DNA of 48,534 nt, from the NCBI GenBank assembly GCA_910585295.1, contig CAJUDE010000033.1, positions 1 through 48,534 on the forward strand. The letters run 5' to 3'. Every line of letters begins with the position of its first letter. Position 1 is the first letter of the stretch. The DNA is from an uncultured Lachnospiraceae bacterium. Lineage in GTDB: Bacteria > Bacillota > Clostridia > Lachnospirales > Lachnospiraceae. Below, piece by piece: positions 29,401 through 36,570 of this stretch. The notes under the pieces were generated by a model. It was not told where the DNA came from and made no database searches. It saw nothing but the letters and a program-made list of their open reading frames with translations. Made by a program: the position numbers and the translations under genes.

Positions 29401-31068
29401 CAATGTTTTGCCATTAAAAGTCACAAGAGGCTCTGGATGCTGTTCCTTACCATTGTAAGTCAAGTTGTCGTTCACTACAATGCTGACCTGTGAGTCATTC
29501 ATCGACCTGGCTTCCACAACAAGCTGTTTCTCTATAGAGCCGCCAGTAAGCTTCCCTCCATCAACCGGGCTGATTACGATTGTGTAGGTCCCTGCCGCTT
29601 TCCCTGTCTGGCTGGCGCTTTTCCTCTTTATGGAATAATCCGTGTTCTGAACATATTCTTGCCCGTCCCCTACCTGGATAAGCCCATTATTTGCCTTTTC
29701 AATTTCTGCTAGCCAATCTGTACTGCCATCATACACGATAGAATCCGGAAAAGTTATCTTCCCAGTTTTATCCAAAGAAGATAAGGTCGGCGCCACAACA
29801 TCAAATTCCACTGTAGTAGCGGCAGGGTCACTTCTATATCCAGAGCCATCCACCGTAGAGATTTTCGCCCTGGCTTTAATTTTGCCGTCTACGGGTTCTA
29901 CACCTTTCCAGCTGCTATCAATAACCTCCACTTTAATCTTCTCTGAAGTTGGCTTATCCGCAATCTCCTTCCTTACGCCAGGGTCCACAAATGTAACGCC
30001 ATTTTCTTCATCGTCAAGAATGCTATTGATATCCAGCGTGCCTTCCTTCCCAGGATATGGCTGAGGCTTAATTGTAACCTGAATAAGGGGTTCATCATAT
30101 TTCAGCCATTTTGTGATAAAAAATTCTGCCCCAGTTTCTGTTCTAATATCTTTATATTTTCCTGATATGCCTTTTGCCTTTACCGTAACAACACCAACCG
30201 TTGTATGGTCAGCCGTATACTCTAATTCAAATTCCTCAGGCTCTAACGTATAGGAAGAGCCATTGCTTTCCGTATATTTCACTACAACGTCTTTTTTCTT
30301 GTCAAGCTCTATTGGCTCCCCAGTAAAATCAGCTTGGGGTATTGTATATGCACCTTGTGGCTGCAGAAGCGTATAATCGTCGCTCATGCCCCCACTTTTT
30401 AACTCAATCGTCAACTGAGATGGATCCAGCTTCTCAGCAGTAAAAGGAATCTTCATCTCTCCCTTAAAGTTCCCTTTCCCTGTGACAATCACATTTGCAT
30501 TCTGCAACACTGGATTCGCGTCTGTTATCTCATTATTCTCATATGTGTATGTATAATCAACATTGTTCGTCAAAGGTTTCCCATTAAACCGTATGATTGG
30601 CGTTGGCTCAACCTTCATATTTGTAGTTGGGTACCTAGGCGCAATTTCATCTGCAGTTGCTGCACTAATCTCCGCCTTTTCAATTGTAAAATATACTGGG
30701 TCAGGGTTCCCATCTATATTAGCCCCTAATGGCCCAATATTCACAAACCCTTGGGACGTGGTGTCCTTGTTTGGGCCATAGCTCATTATTTGAAAATCTA
30801 CTCCCATATCGGCAGTAAGCTCCACTGCGGGCTGACCCTTGATACTGCCATCAACGTATTTTTGCACATAAACAACGATGTCATCCTTTCCGGGCTTAAT
30901 CGGCTCCCCTGTATAAGTGTAGGTCACGCCCGATTTAATCTCTGCATGGCTAATATGATACCGATCCCCTTCTGCACGCACAGTAAACCCGGACAAATCT
31001 ATCATCCCGGCTATCATGCATATGCTTAACAGCAATGCCATCAACCTTTTTCCAACATCCTTATGCAT
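23440..31068 (-). CDS. Giant secreted repeat protein (2542 residues) with C-terminal fibronectin-type modules
   Basis: The signal peptide (MHKDVGKRLMALLLSICMIAGM, cut near VRA-EG) is followed by about 22 units of about 100 residues. Each has YTG-PI-P-V, an EG-DY-V-Y-NN turn and a G-A-I-I-G-GNYTG---F-I strand pair, an MBG/YDG-like beta-sandwich pattern of surface fibres. The last 180 residues hold two fibronectin type III-like modules (SVTISWTKN, AVLKWNKVKGASQYEVYRS) that are very lysine-rich. No LPxTG-type signal, transmembrane tail or S-layer domain is seen, so it may be released or held by charge. It starts the operon that includes the sortase and LRR protein. Enzyme motifs are absent; an adhesin role is inferred. 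Confidence 0.9.
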   Translation of the reverse strand: MHKDVGKRLMALLLSICMIAGMIDLSGFTVRAEGDRYHISHAEIKSGVTYTYTGEPIKPGKDDIVVYVQKYVDGSIKGQPAVELTADMGVDFQIMSYGPNKDTTSQGFVNIGPLGANIDGNPDPVYFTIEKAEISAATADEIAPRYPTTNMKVEPTPIIRFNGKPLTNNVDYTYTYENNEITDANPVLQNANVIVTGKGNFKGEMKIPFTAEKLDPSQLTIELKSGGMSDDYTLLQPQGAYTIPQADFTGEPIELDKKKDVVVKYTESNGSSYTLEPEEFELEYTADHTTVGVVTVKAKGISGKYKDIRTETGAEFFITKWLKYDEPLIQVTIKPQPYPGKEGTLDINSILDDEENGVTFVDPGVRKEIADKPTSEKIKVEVIDSSWKGVEPVDGKIKARAKISTVDGSGYRSDPAATTVEFDVVAPTLSSLDKTGKITFPDSIVYDGSTDWLAEIEKANNGLIQVGDGQEYVQNTDYSIKRKSASQTGKAAGTYTIVISPVDGGKLTGGSIEKQLVVEARSMNDSQVSIVVNDNLTYNGKEQHPEPLVTFNGKTLTWRTDYELNWENATNATTAGNKAVVEVTGKGNFKDTFTYEFTIQPLEISESKLSTEAGYVNVKKPIDNDEHFYTGSPIKPEVDIIVNLGAGNGTKPLGKNEYSVSYLNDKNGTQHTNVSDGEITMTISGVGNYTGDITRKFTIKKQVITKDSISIKPIPNQYYTGVTIKPNVGDVTHTVNGVLKPGTDYELGYGDNIECGTGAGTVIIKGKENYEGEVEFKFNIVQCDIGEVDNLSALADARVIGMDPYDLINGDLENNYYRYDGTPKELPNLRLFLANVGPENIDVPMGLGTDYTVSYSKNTTIGTAEATITGIGKNYSGKRTLYFRIKGSLWDLNGDPATRRTNVEIPDQIYTAGVINPKNAKVTFKLATGEVLELKEGVDFTIENENPDIDPTPVGDNKYAKITGIGNYYEGGSKIFKVIPLNLTTEEKNLEDVHKYLISGINTLYVYSGRPIAPKPEITHNGRDLTTPNDYSLQYYSYDAEKKETEITDPENYPYGVGSYSVKINGSPDNYGGFTSRDYEIEPFDLTGAEGGRIEVKGVEDEVVLDQIKYDASPDNALPAEMGGTEAAEKKHEHAPGAKCSKDEIIWKDLQVWFKPVGIQEDADKDYDPVQLEYGKDYTVEYANNKKPGEATCTIKGKGNFSGTIEKTFRILVDLGGSHTTVQPDDCVFKPKAAGGNEPNVTVTYLLEMFEEANETITLDPEADYDVAYDKNEKATHPLNDGWKDESALDGTEFGEAVVSAKEGGRASGDNRANPGQFKIFQRDISNVGTELETELGVSGLQEGYEYNGSAIIPDLKIMFQQAQAELTGLKLAEGEAPSGDYDYTISAKYNTNVWTDEPETADPEDESNRKLPEYEVFAKRNADLKYDGNYCGKFSGNFTITPRQLSEETIDKITPIVNAIDKLEGCTKEDELGWKWAYNRSPINFPADGNQCTPEDPEKNALEINWNKGDGDTLLVEGKDYTIRYENNTKIGKASIWIEAPKKSNYAGVYEKNFAIVASIAEVDRDPSVNGVERYMELPWGDPETVPYGIVPTYPDMRFEDKSPILAGGTEPYILQEGEDKDFVIITEANHTKYGVDEFSQNNVNISGEGVATVVVKGVGYYTGVVKREYKIVPKPMTDKGIVVRFVGSQTLGDYKNAYLYTGEAQEPTIEVYNNNAKDIEGMETEPEEGTTPYDPYQSKLKLDPEDYEVVRWENNVGPASEKGAAKVVLKGKGKYTGENSFEFNIVLRQMNTLDYKITETAAYNGLPQQPKVEVSYQDGKNKVVLAEGEDYDINYTNNVNVPLEGAEDAELPTITITGKGGYEGENVLHFDILPRDINAEGITVSGAALYNNGEPVAPSFNVKDMGVSLGAALELDKDYRLENQSEHAGVAEVGTVELVGQGNYTGKRTETFRIIPPNGVLQIEQVPEQDYNGRPIRPEVKVNLLAEGIETPVPLTEDDYDVTYADNQNAGTATITVTGKEPFSGTATMSFVIKPKNIGTEGVIDTGMALEPLKDHQYTGSAIIPVVELTFQPPVASPATDGEEAPNAPIALVVGRDYRVSAVNNTAVGTATVTITGMGNYSGTITSDFRILGSMNMVTVAPIPVQEYTGSPVTPVPVVSLGGKVLAEGTDYTVEYQNNVERGTATIVLTGVEPWYTGKKNVSFEIARELSAKTIVRGVAAAYTYTGQAITPPVRIEDDGNILTEGVDYQLTYAQNVNAGTATINILGINKYTGSTSTTFQINPQQLGRAQVSPVSEQVYNGKEHVPPITVSNGDKVLENGKDYTLVYVDNVMPGRASIVIRGTGNYTGAQTVSFNIKVPGMAGVKFSKYTNKSVTISWTKNTAVSGYEIYNEKNRRAARVKKGSSSKGTVSKLKAGTAATFRVRAYVIKNGQYFYGPFTSVKTATAPNSTKIKSLASKKSKQAVLKWNKVKGASQYEVYRSTSKKGKYKKIATTKKTTYTDKKLKGKKKYYYKVRVSKKINKKNYYSSYSAVKSVTVKK

Positions 31069-31139
31069 TCTCCATTCCTCCTTGCTTCATCCCGCACGCA
31101 TACTTCGCTTTTTCTTATATATATTTATATTATTAATTG

Positions 31140-31166
31140 TTTTCGGCATTATTGCCTGTATTTTTA
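31140..31166 (-). promoter_or_regulatory. Sigma-28-like promoter candidate before the giant surface protein
   Basis: On the minus strand, TAAA (31163-31166), 15 bases, then GCCGAAAA (31140-31147). The spacing is identical to the flgM and flaG promoters in this window, and the -10 differs from GCCGATAA at one position. It lies about 70 bases before the ATG. Confidence 0.45.
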
Positions 31167-31205
31167 ATAGGCAGCCGTAATTTTCACAATTTGTATGACA
31201 GAAAA

Positions 31206-31305
31206 TATTACGAAGAATCACATCTGGGACAGCTTTATCTTTTGTAGAAGTTTGCATTACTGTATCTTATCTGCCCCAGACGTAATACTCCGCTTAAGAA
31301 TTATA
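31206..31305 (-). ncRNA. Candidate structured 5' leader of the surface-display operon
   Basis: A minus-strand TATAAT (31300-31305, with a poor -35) is followed at once by a fold. An outer 7-base stem TATTACG/CGTAATA (31281-31287 with 31206-31212) continues into a 10-base stem, TCTGGGGCAG with CTGTCCCAGA (31271-31280 with 31223-31232, one G-U), closing a 38-base A-rich loop. Ten unpaired bases sit on the 3' side. I match it to no known riboswitch class. It lies about 140 bases before the start codon. Confidence 0.4.
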
Positions 31306-31520
31306 ACACACTTTTTGTAAGAAAGCTATTTATTTGCGAATTTCTCTCAGGAAATTTTTAAAAAACCTGGCAAATTTCTGGAATTTTAATGGGAATGCAG
31401 TGAGATTAGTACCTTATTCCCACTGTTTCTCCACGCCAGCCCCCTCCACCGCCCCCTGCCTGACAAAATCCGCATATCTCATTGCCCGTCTGACTTTCTC
31501 TAATTTTTCCACCACTAGTC

Positions 31521-31603
31521 TTGAAATCCCCAAAAACAATGATTAAAATTTAGGGCAGGGCAGCCGCTAATGGAAGCGCACGCATCCACAGATGGATAGC
31601 GGC
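31521..31603 (+). promoter_or_regulatory. Sigma-A promoter and hairpin leader of the ECF sigma gene
   Basis: TTGAAA (31521-31526) and TAAAAT (31544-31549) are 17 bases apart. The predicted transcript starts just before a hairpin with 7-base arms GCCGCTA (31563-31569) and TAGCGGC (31597-31603), inside which CATC/GATG also pair. The rest of 31069-31520 has a second inverted repeat, TGGGAAT/ATTCCCA near 31390-31420, and no gene. Confidence 0.6.
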
Positions 31604-31649
31604 GACCTATATTTCACAAAAGAAAAAAAGGGGTAATGGAGGGGGAAAT

Positions 31650-32210
31650 ATGTTTCAATATCTATATCTGCTTGAGTCAGACAGAGAAAAGGAATTCTTA
31701 GCTTCAATTTACGAAGCCCATAGGAAAGAAATGTATTACATTGCCTACCATATCTTGCATAATCCATCTGATGCAGAAGATATCGTGCAGGAGACATTTC
31801 TTACGCTGATAAAGCATGTGGACAAGCTTATTGACAATGAGCCGCACAAAGTCTGGGCATATATCAGCACAACCGTAAGGAATAAAGCTTTAAACGTCCG
31901 CCGCCACAAGAAGTCGCTAGAAGAAGTGGAGCTGGATGAAACCTGGATGCAGGAAGATATCTTGGAGGACGGCCCTGACTTGCTGTTGGAAGGTTATGAA
32001 CAGAAGGAAGCAATGATAAAGCTTCTCAAACAGCTAAAATCTCCTTACAAGGAAGTGCTTGCCTTGCAGTACTATCATGAGCTGAGCGCGGCGGAAATCG
32101 GCAAACTGCTGGGGAAAAGCCCGGATAACATCCGGCATATTTCCATGCGCGCTAAGAAAAAGCTCCAGTCCTTGCTAAAGAAAAACGGCCTGTGGAATAA
32201 GAAAAAGTAG
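31650..32210 (+). CDS. RNA polymerase sigma factor, ECF type
   Basis: This 186-residue sigma-70-family protein has region 2 (YHILHNPSDAEDIVQETFLTLIKH) and region 4 (LLKQLKSPYKEVLALQYYHELSAAEIGKLLGKSPDNIRHISMRAKKKL) joined by a short linker. It lacks region 3 and so is an ECF sigma. A GGAGGGGG site precedes the ATG. ECF genes usually sit next to an anti-sigma gene; here none follows, as the next gene is convergent. It is divergent from the giant surface-protein operon, which makes that operon one possible target, but no matching promoter was recognised. Confidence 0.92.
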   Translation: MFQYLYLLESDREKEFLASIYEAHRKEMYYIAYHILHNPSDAEDIVQETFLTLIKHVDKLIDNEPHKVWAYISTTVRNKALNVRRHKKSLEEVELDETWMQEDILEDGPDLLLEGYEQKEAMIKLLKQLKSPYKEVLALQYYHELSAAEIGKLLGKSPDNIRHISMRAKKKLQSLLKKNGLWNKKK

Positions 32211-32221
32211 AAACATTTTCC

Positions 32222-32260
32222 AAAAACAGAACGGGCAGGGGAATCCATTCCCCCTGCCCG
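32222..32260 (-). terminator. Terminator between convergent genes
   Basis: A GC-rich stem, CGGGCAGGGGAAT (32232-32244) with ATTCCCCCTGCCCG (32247-32260), has one bulged base, a 2-base loop and a U-rich tail on the minus strand. It ends the cvpA transcript and may also serve the ECF gene. Confidence 0.7.
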
Positions 32261-32289
32261 CCTGCAAGGCGGCCACGCCATAAGGGCGT

Positions 32290-32880
32290 TTAGCTTCTGC
32301 ATGCGCCTTGTATATTGGCGACAGCCTGCCCAAACCATGCTGTGACCTGATTTAATATATTATTGTCATATAGAAATTTTAAGAACGGATCCTTTTGGAT
32401 GGACTCCATCAGCTCTACGCCCCATTCGCTTCCCTGGCATAACGCAATTGCATAAAACATTATCCAGACGACAAGAAGGCCTTCCACTAAGCCAACTGCA
32501 AGCCCCCCGATATGGTTTACGCCGCCTATCCCCGGCAGCTTTGCAATAATGTCCAGGAAACGGGCTAACATCCCAAGCGCTGCAGCCACAAGGACAAAAG
32601 TCAATGTCCAGGAAACCCTTTCCACCACCACATCGGCAACCACGCCTGCCGCCACTTCCATGCCCACATCCACCACATCCATGCATTTTTCCTGAATAAA
32701 TCCATAAAGGGGCGTCTGCGTCCGCAGGAATTGCTCCGTATAAGGCGCCGCCCAGGAAGCGAGCAGGACAGCCAGGGTAACCGCAGCCAAGGAAAAAACC
32801 ATCCTGACCAGCCCCCTAAGGTACCCATGCAGCCCAAAGCACCCCAAAAGGATAAGCACCACAATCAATAATAGATCCAT
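32290..32880 (-). CDS. CvpA family membrane protein
   Basis: This 196-residue protein has four hydrophobic spans in the CvpA pattern: an N-terminal span, a GYLRGLVRMVFSLAAV second span, then one near 90-110 and one near 130-150 with the conserved GG-NHIGGLAVGLVEGLLVVW. CvpA was named for colicin V production in E. coli, but its role in Firmicutes is not settled. It starts 12 bases after the DUF5711-like gene, with TAGGAG before the ATG. Confidence 0.9.
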   Translation of the reverse strand: MDLLLIVVLILLGCFGLHGYLRGLVRMVFSLAAVTLAVLLASWAAPYTEQFLRTQTPLYGFIQEKCMDVVDVGMEVAAGVVADVVVERVSWTLTFVLVAAALGMLARFLDIIAKLPGIGGVNHIGGLAVGLVEGLLVVWIMFYAIALCQGSEWGVELMESIQKDPFLKFLYDNNILNQVTAWFGQAVANIQGACRS

Positions 32881-32892
32881 CTTTCTGTACTC

Positions 32893-34077
32893 CTATTTCA
32901 GCCTGACCTTTTGCGTCTCCCCTTCCAACAGGAACACATAATCCCTGATTTTACCAGCCGACATTACTTTCCAAATATTTTTCTCAAAGTTCCCATGGTA
33001 TTTCTGCACGCCCCGCAGCGTATAAATAGAACATTCCAAATCATTCCGTATGCATATTTCGTCATTTTCCAGGAACCCAATCTCTTGGTAGTCCATCTGA
33101 AAATCCTTAGAGAGGATATTTGCCCCCCGCAGGTCATAGATTTTCATATTGTAAGACGCTTGTGCATTATCATTGTCAAATACAAACCCCAGGTAAGCCT
33201 CATTGTAGAAAATGCTCCGCACCTCTTTTTTCATAGCGATCTCTTTTGTTGCCTGGGGCTTTTGGCTCCCTTGGAAAATCACCGTTTTCTGGCTTCCAAA
33301 CGCCGCCATCGTATCGTTTGTCAAAAACTCCACTTTTGGCGCTACCATGTCAGGGTACGAATACTGCCCTACAATATTGTCAATCTCATTCTGCCCTATG
33401 GAATCAAAATTAAAAAAAGTAATGCTGGTCTTAACCGTGCCTTCATTGACATCCAGAAGGGACACCGCCAGCTTCTTGCCGTCATTAGAAATCGTAAGGT
33501 CCAGCGGGTACCCGCTGTTTTCTGTATGTACTTCGCCCCCTGCCAGGTATTCCCCTGATTTGTCAAACACCTGGATGTACCCTGTGCCATCTTTCTCCAT
33601 CAGCACGGCGACTGTCCCCTGCCCTGCCGCCTCCACCCTTTGGATCGGCATTGTGGTTTTAATTTCCCCGCAGGGGCCGGAAGCGTCCATGATGTAAACC
33701 CTGTCCCCTTTCCTGTCGGCAATCACCACGAAATTTTCACAAAAGTCTACCATAGGCGACTGCATTTCATACGTCTGGTTCCAGATTATTTTATTATTCC
33801 AATCCACTAGGAACGCCCCGTCTTTGCTGTACTTTAAAATATTCCCATGGAATACCTCAAATTGGATCCCGGGGGAATCTTCCCGTTCCACCGTTTTCAG
33901 CACCTCATACCCGGTATATGTCCGGGTCTGCAGGTAGATATACACGCCAGCAGCCGACGCCAGCAAAAGCGCCGTCACAAAAGCTGTCCAACGCAAAATC
34001 TTCCTTCGGTGCTTATGGATTTTCTCATTCATTCCCTTTACATCCGATTTCACAATCCGGTATGCTTTATCTGCCAA
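32893..34077 (-). CDS. DUF5711-like membrane-anchored beta-propeller protein
   Basis: The N-terminus is basic and cytoplasmic, with one membrane span near residues 35-55 and an outside domain of about 335 residues made of repeated four-stranded blades (GNILKYSKDGAFLVDWNNKIIW, DFCENFVVIADRKGDRVYIMD, KKLAVSLLDVNEG). This resembles the Lachnospiraceae DUF5711 family, whose function is unknown. The frame extends to a TTG at 34095, but GGAGGTG falls inside that extension and stands 5 bases before the TTG at 34077, so the latter is chosen. It lies in a run with LysM and CvpA genes, suggesting an envelope role. Confidence 0.8.
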   Translation of the reverse strand: MADKAYRIVKSDVKGMNEKIHKHRRKILRWTAFVTALLLASAAGVYIYLQTRTYTGYEVLKTVEREDSPGIQFEVFHGNILKYSKDGAFLVDWNNKIIWNQTYEMQSPMVDFCENFVVIADRKGDRVYIMDASGPCGEIKTTMPIQRVEAAGQGTVAVLMEKDGTGYIQVFDKSGEYLAGGEVHTENSGYPLDLTISNDGKKLAVSLLDVNEGTVKTSITFFNFDSIGQNEIDNIVGQYSYPDMVAPKVEFLTNDTMAAFGSQKTVIFQGSQKPQATKEIAMKKEVRSIFYNEAYLGFVFDNDNAQASYNMKIYDLRGANILSKDFQMDYQEIGFLENDEICIRNDLECSIYTLRGVQKYHGNFEKNIWKVMSAGKIRDYVFLLEGETQKVRLK

Positions 34078-34174
34078 TACTACACCTCCGCGCAAGTTTC
34101 CTGCCCATCATGCCCGTCAAGCCTGTTTCCATCATATCACAATCTCGCGCTCCATGCACTTTTTTATAAAAATT

Positions 34175-35809
34175 TTATGGCAGGGTCAGCCTTTGGCCCA
34201 CGTAAATTTTATCACTATTCTCAATCCCATTTGCCTCGCATACTTTTTTTATCATACTGCGGTCATGGTAGATGTCAATACAGATAGAGGCAAGCGTATC
34301 CCCCGCCTTAACAGTATAATAACGGGGCTGCTGGGGCTGCGCCACAGAGGTTTCTTCTGATTCCCCGCTGTTTTCGCCTTGGCTCTCTGCCCCCTCTTCT
34401 GGCTGCTCGGTTCCTGAGCCTTCCACGGCTCCTTCCTGCCCGGTTCCCTCTTGCGGCTGCCCCTCTGGCTGCCCGTCCCCTGAGCCTTCCACAGCCCCTT
34501 CCTGGCCGGTCCCTGCGCCTTCCACGGTTCCTCCCTGCCCGCTCCCATCTTGGGGAGCTGACGGCTTGTCCCCCTCTGTTTGCGCAGCCTCGCCTTCCTG
34601 CCCTTCTAATGGGTCGACTTGGGACATTACGCTCTCCACAACTGGCCCATCCCCAGTTTCCGAACGTTTCTTCCCTGACCCAGTATCCCGCATAACATGC
34701 AGCACGTCTTCCACTTCCTGCATTTTGCGGTAATTATTAATCGTAGTGATCCCAAGGACGCATACCACCACCATAAAAAAAGAAGACGCCGTATACAGGA
34801 ATTTGCGGTTTTGCCTGGCAATCTGCCTGCCCTGTTTTTCTAAAATCATATGGCGGTAAGATTCCAGGGCTTCTTCTGCCTGGGTCTTTGGCTCTTCCAA
34901 GTTGCTTTTTGCAAATATTTTTTCCTGCCCCCCGGCGCCTGCTTCTTGTGCAAGTTCCTGGCGCAGTTTACGGAATTCCTCCTGGCTGTCTAATGGTTCT
35001 TTGGCTCCCTGCCCTTCCTGTGCTTCTTCTTTCTCTTTTTCTTCCAGGGCGCTTTCCTGCCTCCCTGTTTCTGGGCTGGATGGCTTTTCTTTTTCTGGCT
35101 CCTGCTGGGCCATGCGCCCCTGCGCCTTCCCTTCGCTGCCGGGCTCCAGCTCGCTATGCAGCTTTGCAAACTCTGGCTGCCCCTGACGTTTGGGTTCCGC
35201 GGGCTGGATGGCAAGTTCCTCCATCCTGAGTTCTTCTTCCTTTTTGAAGATCATATACTCTTGCATGGGGAGGTTTTTTTCAAAATAAATATAATACCCT
35301 TCCCGTTTTTGCAGGTAGCCCTGGTCATAAATAAAGAAGGTTTCTTCCCCTTCCAGAACGTCCATCAGCATCAAAACCTTGTCCCTTCCGGAAAAATATT
35401 TCCGGTGCGCCGCCTCAACCACGGAAGTCAGCTCCATTGCCTGGCCCGCTTTGCCCAGGAACCACCCTACAATTTGTTTTTCCGGGAAAAACTGCTTATT
35501 CTCCCGTTCGATTTTTTGCCAGAAATTTTCATCCAGGCAAATGTTGTCCCACTGGAACACGCCAAAGCCGCACTCCAGCGCCCCGCTGATAAAGGTATAA
35601 CGGATATCTTTCGCAATTTGGCTATTACCCAGAAACACCACTGCGCAGGACTCTTTTTTCTGTGCAGTGGCTCTCAAATAAGTATATACATAATCCTCTA
35701 TGTAAATTTTATGCCTTCCCCTGGGGCTTCCCACCTGGCGGATATTTTTGGGCAGACATAGCTTTCCTTCCTCTTGCGGTAATTTGTCTTTGCAAACAAT
35801 TTCTATCAT
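34175..35809 (-). CDS. Membrane protein with C-terminal LysM domain and uncharacterised N-terminal domain
   Basis: This protein has 544 residues from the ATG at 35809, which follows AGAGAGGTG; the 26 upstream codons lack a ribosome site. Residues 1-180 form an unrecognised globular domain (VVFLGNSQIAKDIRYTFISGALECGFGVF). A long acidic, Gln/Glu-rich stretch and a single membrane span (TASSFFMVVVCVLGITTI, about 365-385) follow. Outside lies a Gly/Glu-rich repeat linker (GTGQEGAVEGSG type) and a terminal LysM (YYTVKAGDTLASICIDIYHD to YVGQRLTLP) that binds peptidoglycan. It probably links a cytosolic activity to the wall. It follows recR by 90 bases. Confidence 0.85.
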   Translation of the reverse strand: MIEIVCKDKLPQEEGKLCLPKNIRQVGSPRGRHKIYIEDYVYTYLRATAQKKESCAVVFLGNSQIAKDIRYTFISGALECGFGVFQWDNICLDENFWQKIERENKQFFPEKQIVGWFLGKAGQAMELTSVVEAAHRKYFSGRDKVLMLMDVLEGEETFFIYDQGYLQKREGYYIYFEKNLPMQEYMIFKKEEELRMEELAIQPAEPKRQGQPEFAKLHSELEPGSEGKAQGRMAQQEPEKEKPSSPETGRQESALEEKEKEEAQEGQGAKEPLDSQEEFRKLRQELAQEAGAGGQEKIFAKSNLEEPKTQAEEALESYRHMILEKQGRQIARQNRKFLYTASSFFMVVVCVLGITTINNYRKMQEVEDVLHVMRDTGSGKKRSETGDGPVVESVMSQVDPLEGQEGEAAQTEGDKPSAPQDGSGQGGTVEGAGTGQEGAVEGSGDGQPEGQPQEGTGQEGAVEGSGTEQPEEGAESQGENSGESEETSVAQPQQPRYYTVKAGDTLASICIDIYHDRSMIKKVCEANGIENSDKIYVGQRLTLP

Positions 35810-35899
35810 GCCTTCACCTCTCTTAGCACATGGTAGCATAATATATTTGCAATTTTTGGAAATCCTTGTCACGCCCCCAAAAAACATTTCGACCAGATT

Positions 35900-36496
35900 C
35901 TACAACTCTGTCCTGCCCTCCAAAGCCCGCAGCAGCGTCATTTCATCTATATATTCCAAATCCCCGCCCACTGGGACCCCGCTGGCAATCCTGGACACTT
36001 TAATCCCCGTGGGCTTAATCAGCTTACTGATATACATTGCGGTTGTCTCGCCTTCCAGGCTGGAATTGGTGGCGATTATCACCTCTTCCACTTCACCCTG
36101 AAGCCTCTGCATCAGCTCTTTTAACTTAATGTCATTCGGGCCGATCCCAAGCATTGGGGAAATCGCCCCATGAAGCACATGGTATACCCCGTCATACTTA
36201 TTGGTTTTTTCATATGCCGCCAAATCCCTGGTGTCCTCCACCACCATAATCATCTTATGGTTCCTGTAACCATTCCTGCAAATTGGGCATAGCTCTTCAT
36301 CGGTAAGCGTATAACACATGCTGCAGTACCTCACGTTCTTCCTAGCCTCTATAATGGCGGACGACAGCCCTTGCGCCTGCTCCACAGGCATATTCAAAAT
36401 ATGAAAAGCAAGCCGCTGCGCCGACTTGCTCCCTATTCCAGGCAGTGAAGCTAACTCTTCCATAAGCTTACTAATCTGGCTGCTGTAATATTCCAT
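35900..36496 (-). CDS. recR: Recombination protein RecR
   Basis: This 198-residue recombination mediator loads RecA with RecF/RecO. It has the helix-hairpin-helix LASLPGIGSKSAQRLAFHIL, a four-cysteine zinc motif (C-MC then C-IC, residues about 58-72) and a TOPRIM domain (MVVEDTRDLAAYEKT). Family length is standard. It follows ybaB by about 70 bases, in the conserved dnaX-ybaB-recR order. Confidence 0.97.
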   Translation of the reverse strand: MEYYSSQISKLMEELASLPGIGSKSAQRLAFHILNMPVEQAQGLSSAIIEARKNVRYCSMCYTLTDEELCPICRNGYRNHKMIMVVEDTRDLAAYEKTNKYDGVYHVLHGAISPMLGIGPNDIKLKELMQRLQGEVEEVIIATNSSLEGETTAMYISKLIKPTGIKVSRIASGVPVGGDLEYIDEMTLLRALEGRTEL

Positions 36497-36515
36497 GGTT
36501 CCCTCCCTTATAGTA

Positions 36516-36570
36516 TGCCAGCCTAAGCTGGCACAGCGTCCTTTCGCCCAACTATGCGGCCAGTATAGTT
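36516..36570 (-). repeat. Two small hairpins between ybaB and recR
   Basis: TGCCAGC-CTAA-GCTGGCA (36516-36533) and AACTAT/ATAGTT (36550-36570) are perfect inverted repeats in the short gap. There is no U-tract, so they may act in RNA processing or differential stability, not termination. Confidence 0.4.

Noticed and set aside
31206..31305. Known c-di-GMP (GEMM-I or II) riboswitch
   Set aside because: The conserved GEMM core sequences could not be found; only an unclassified stem is seen.
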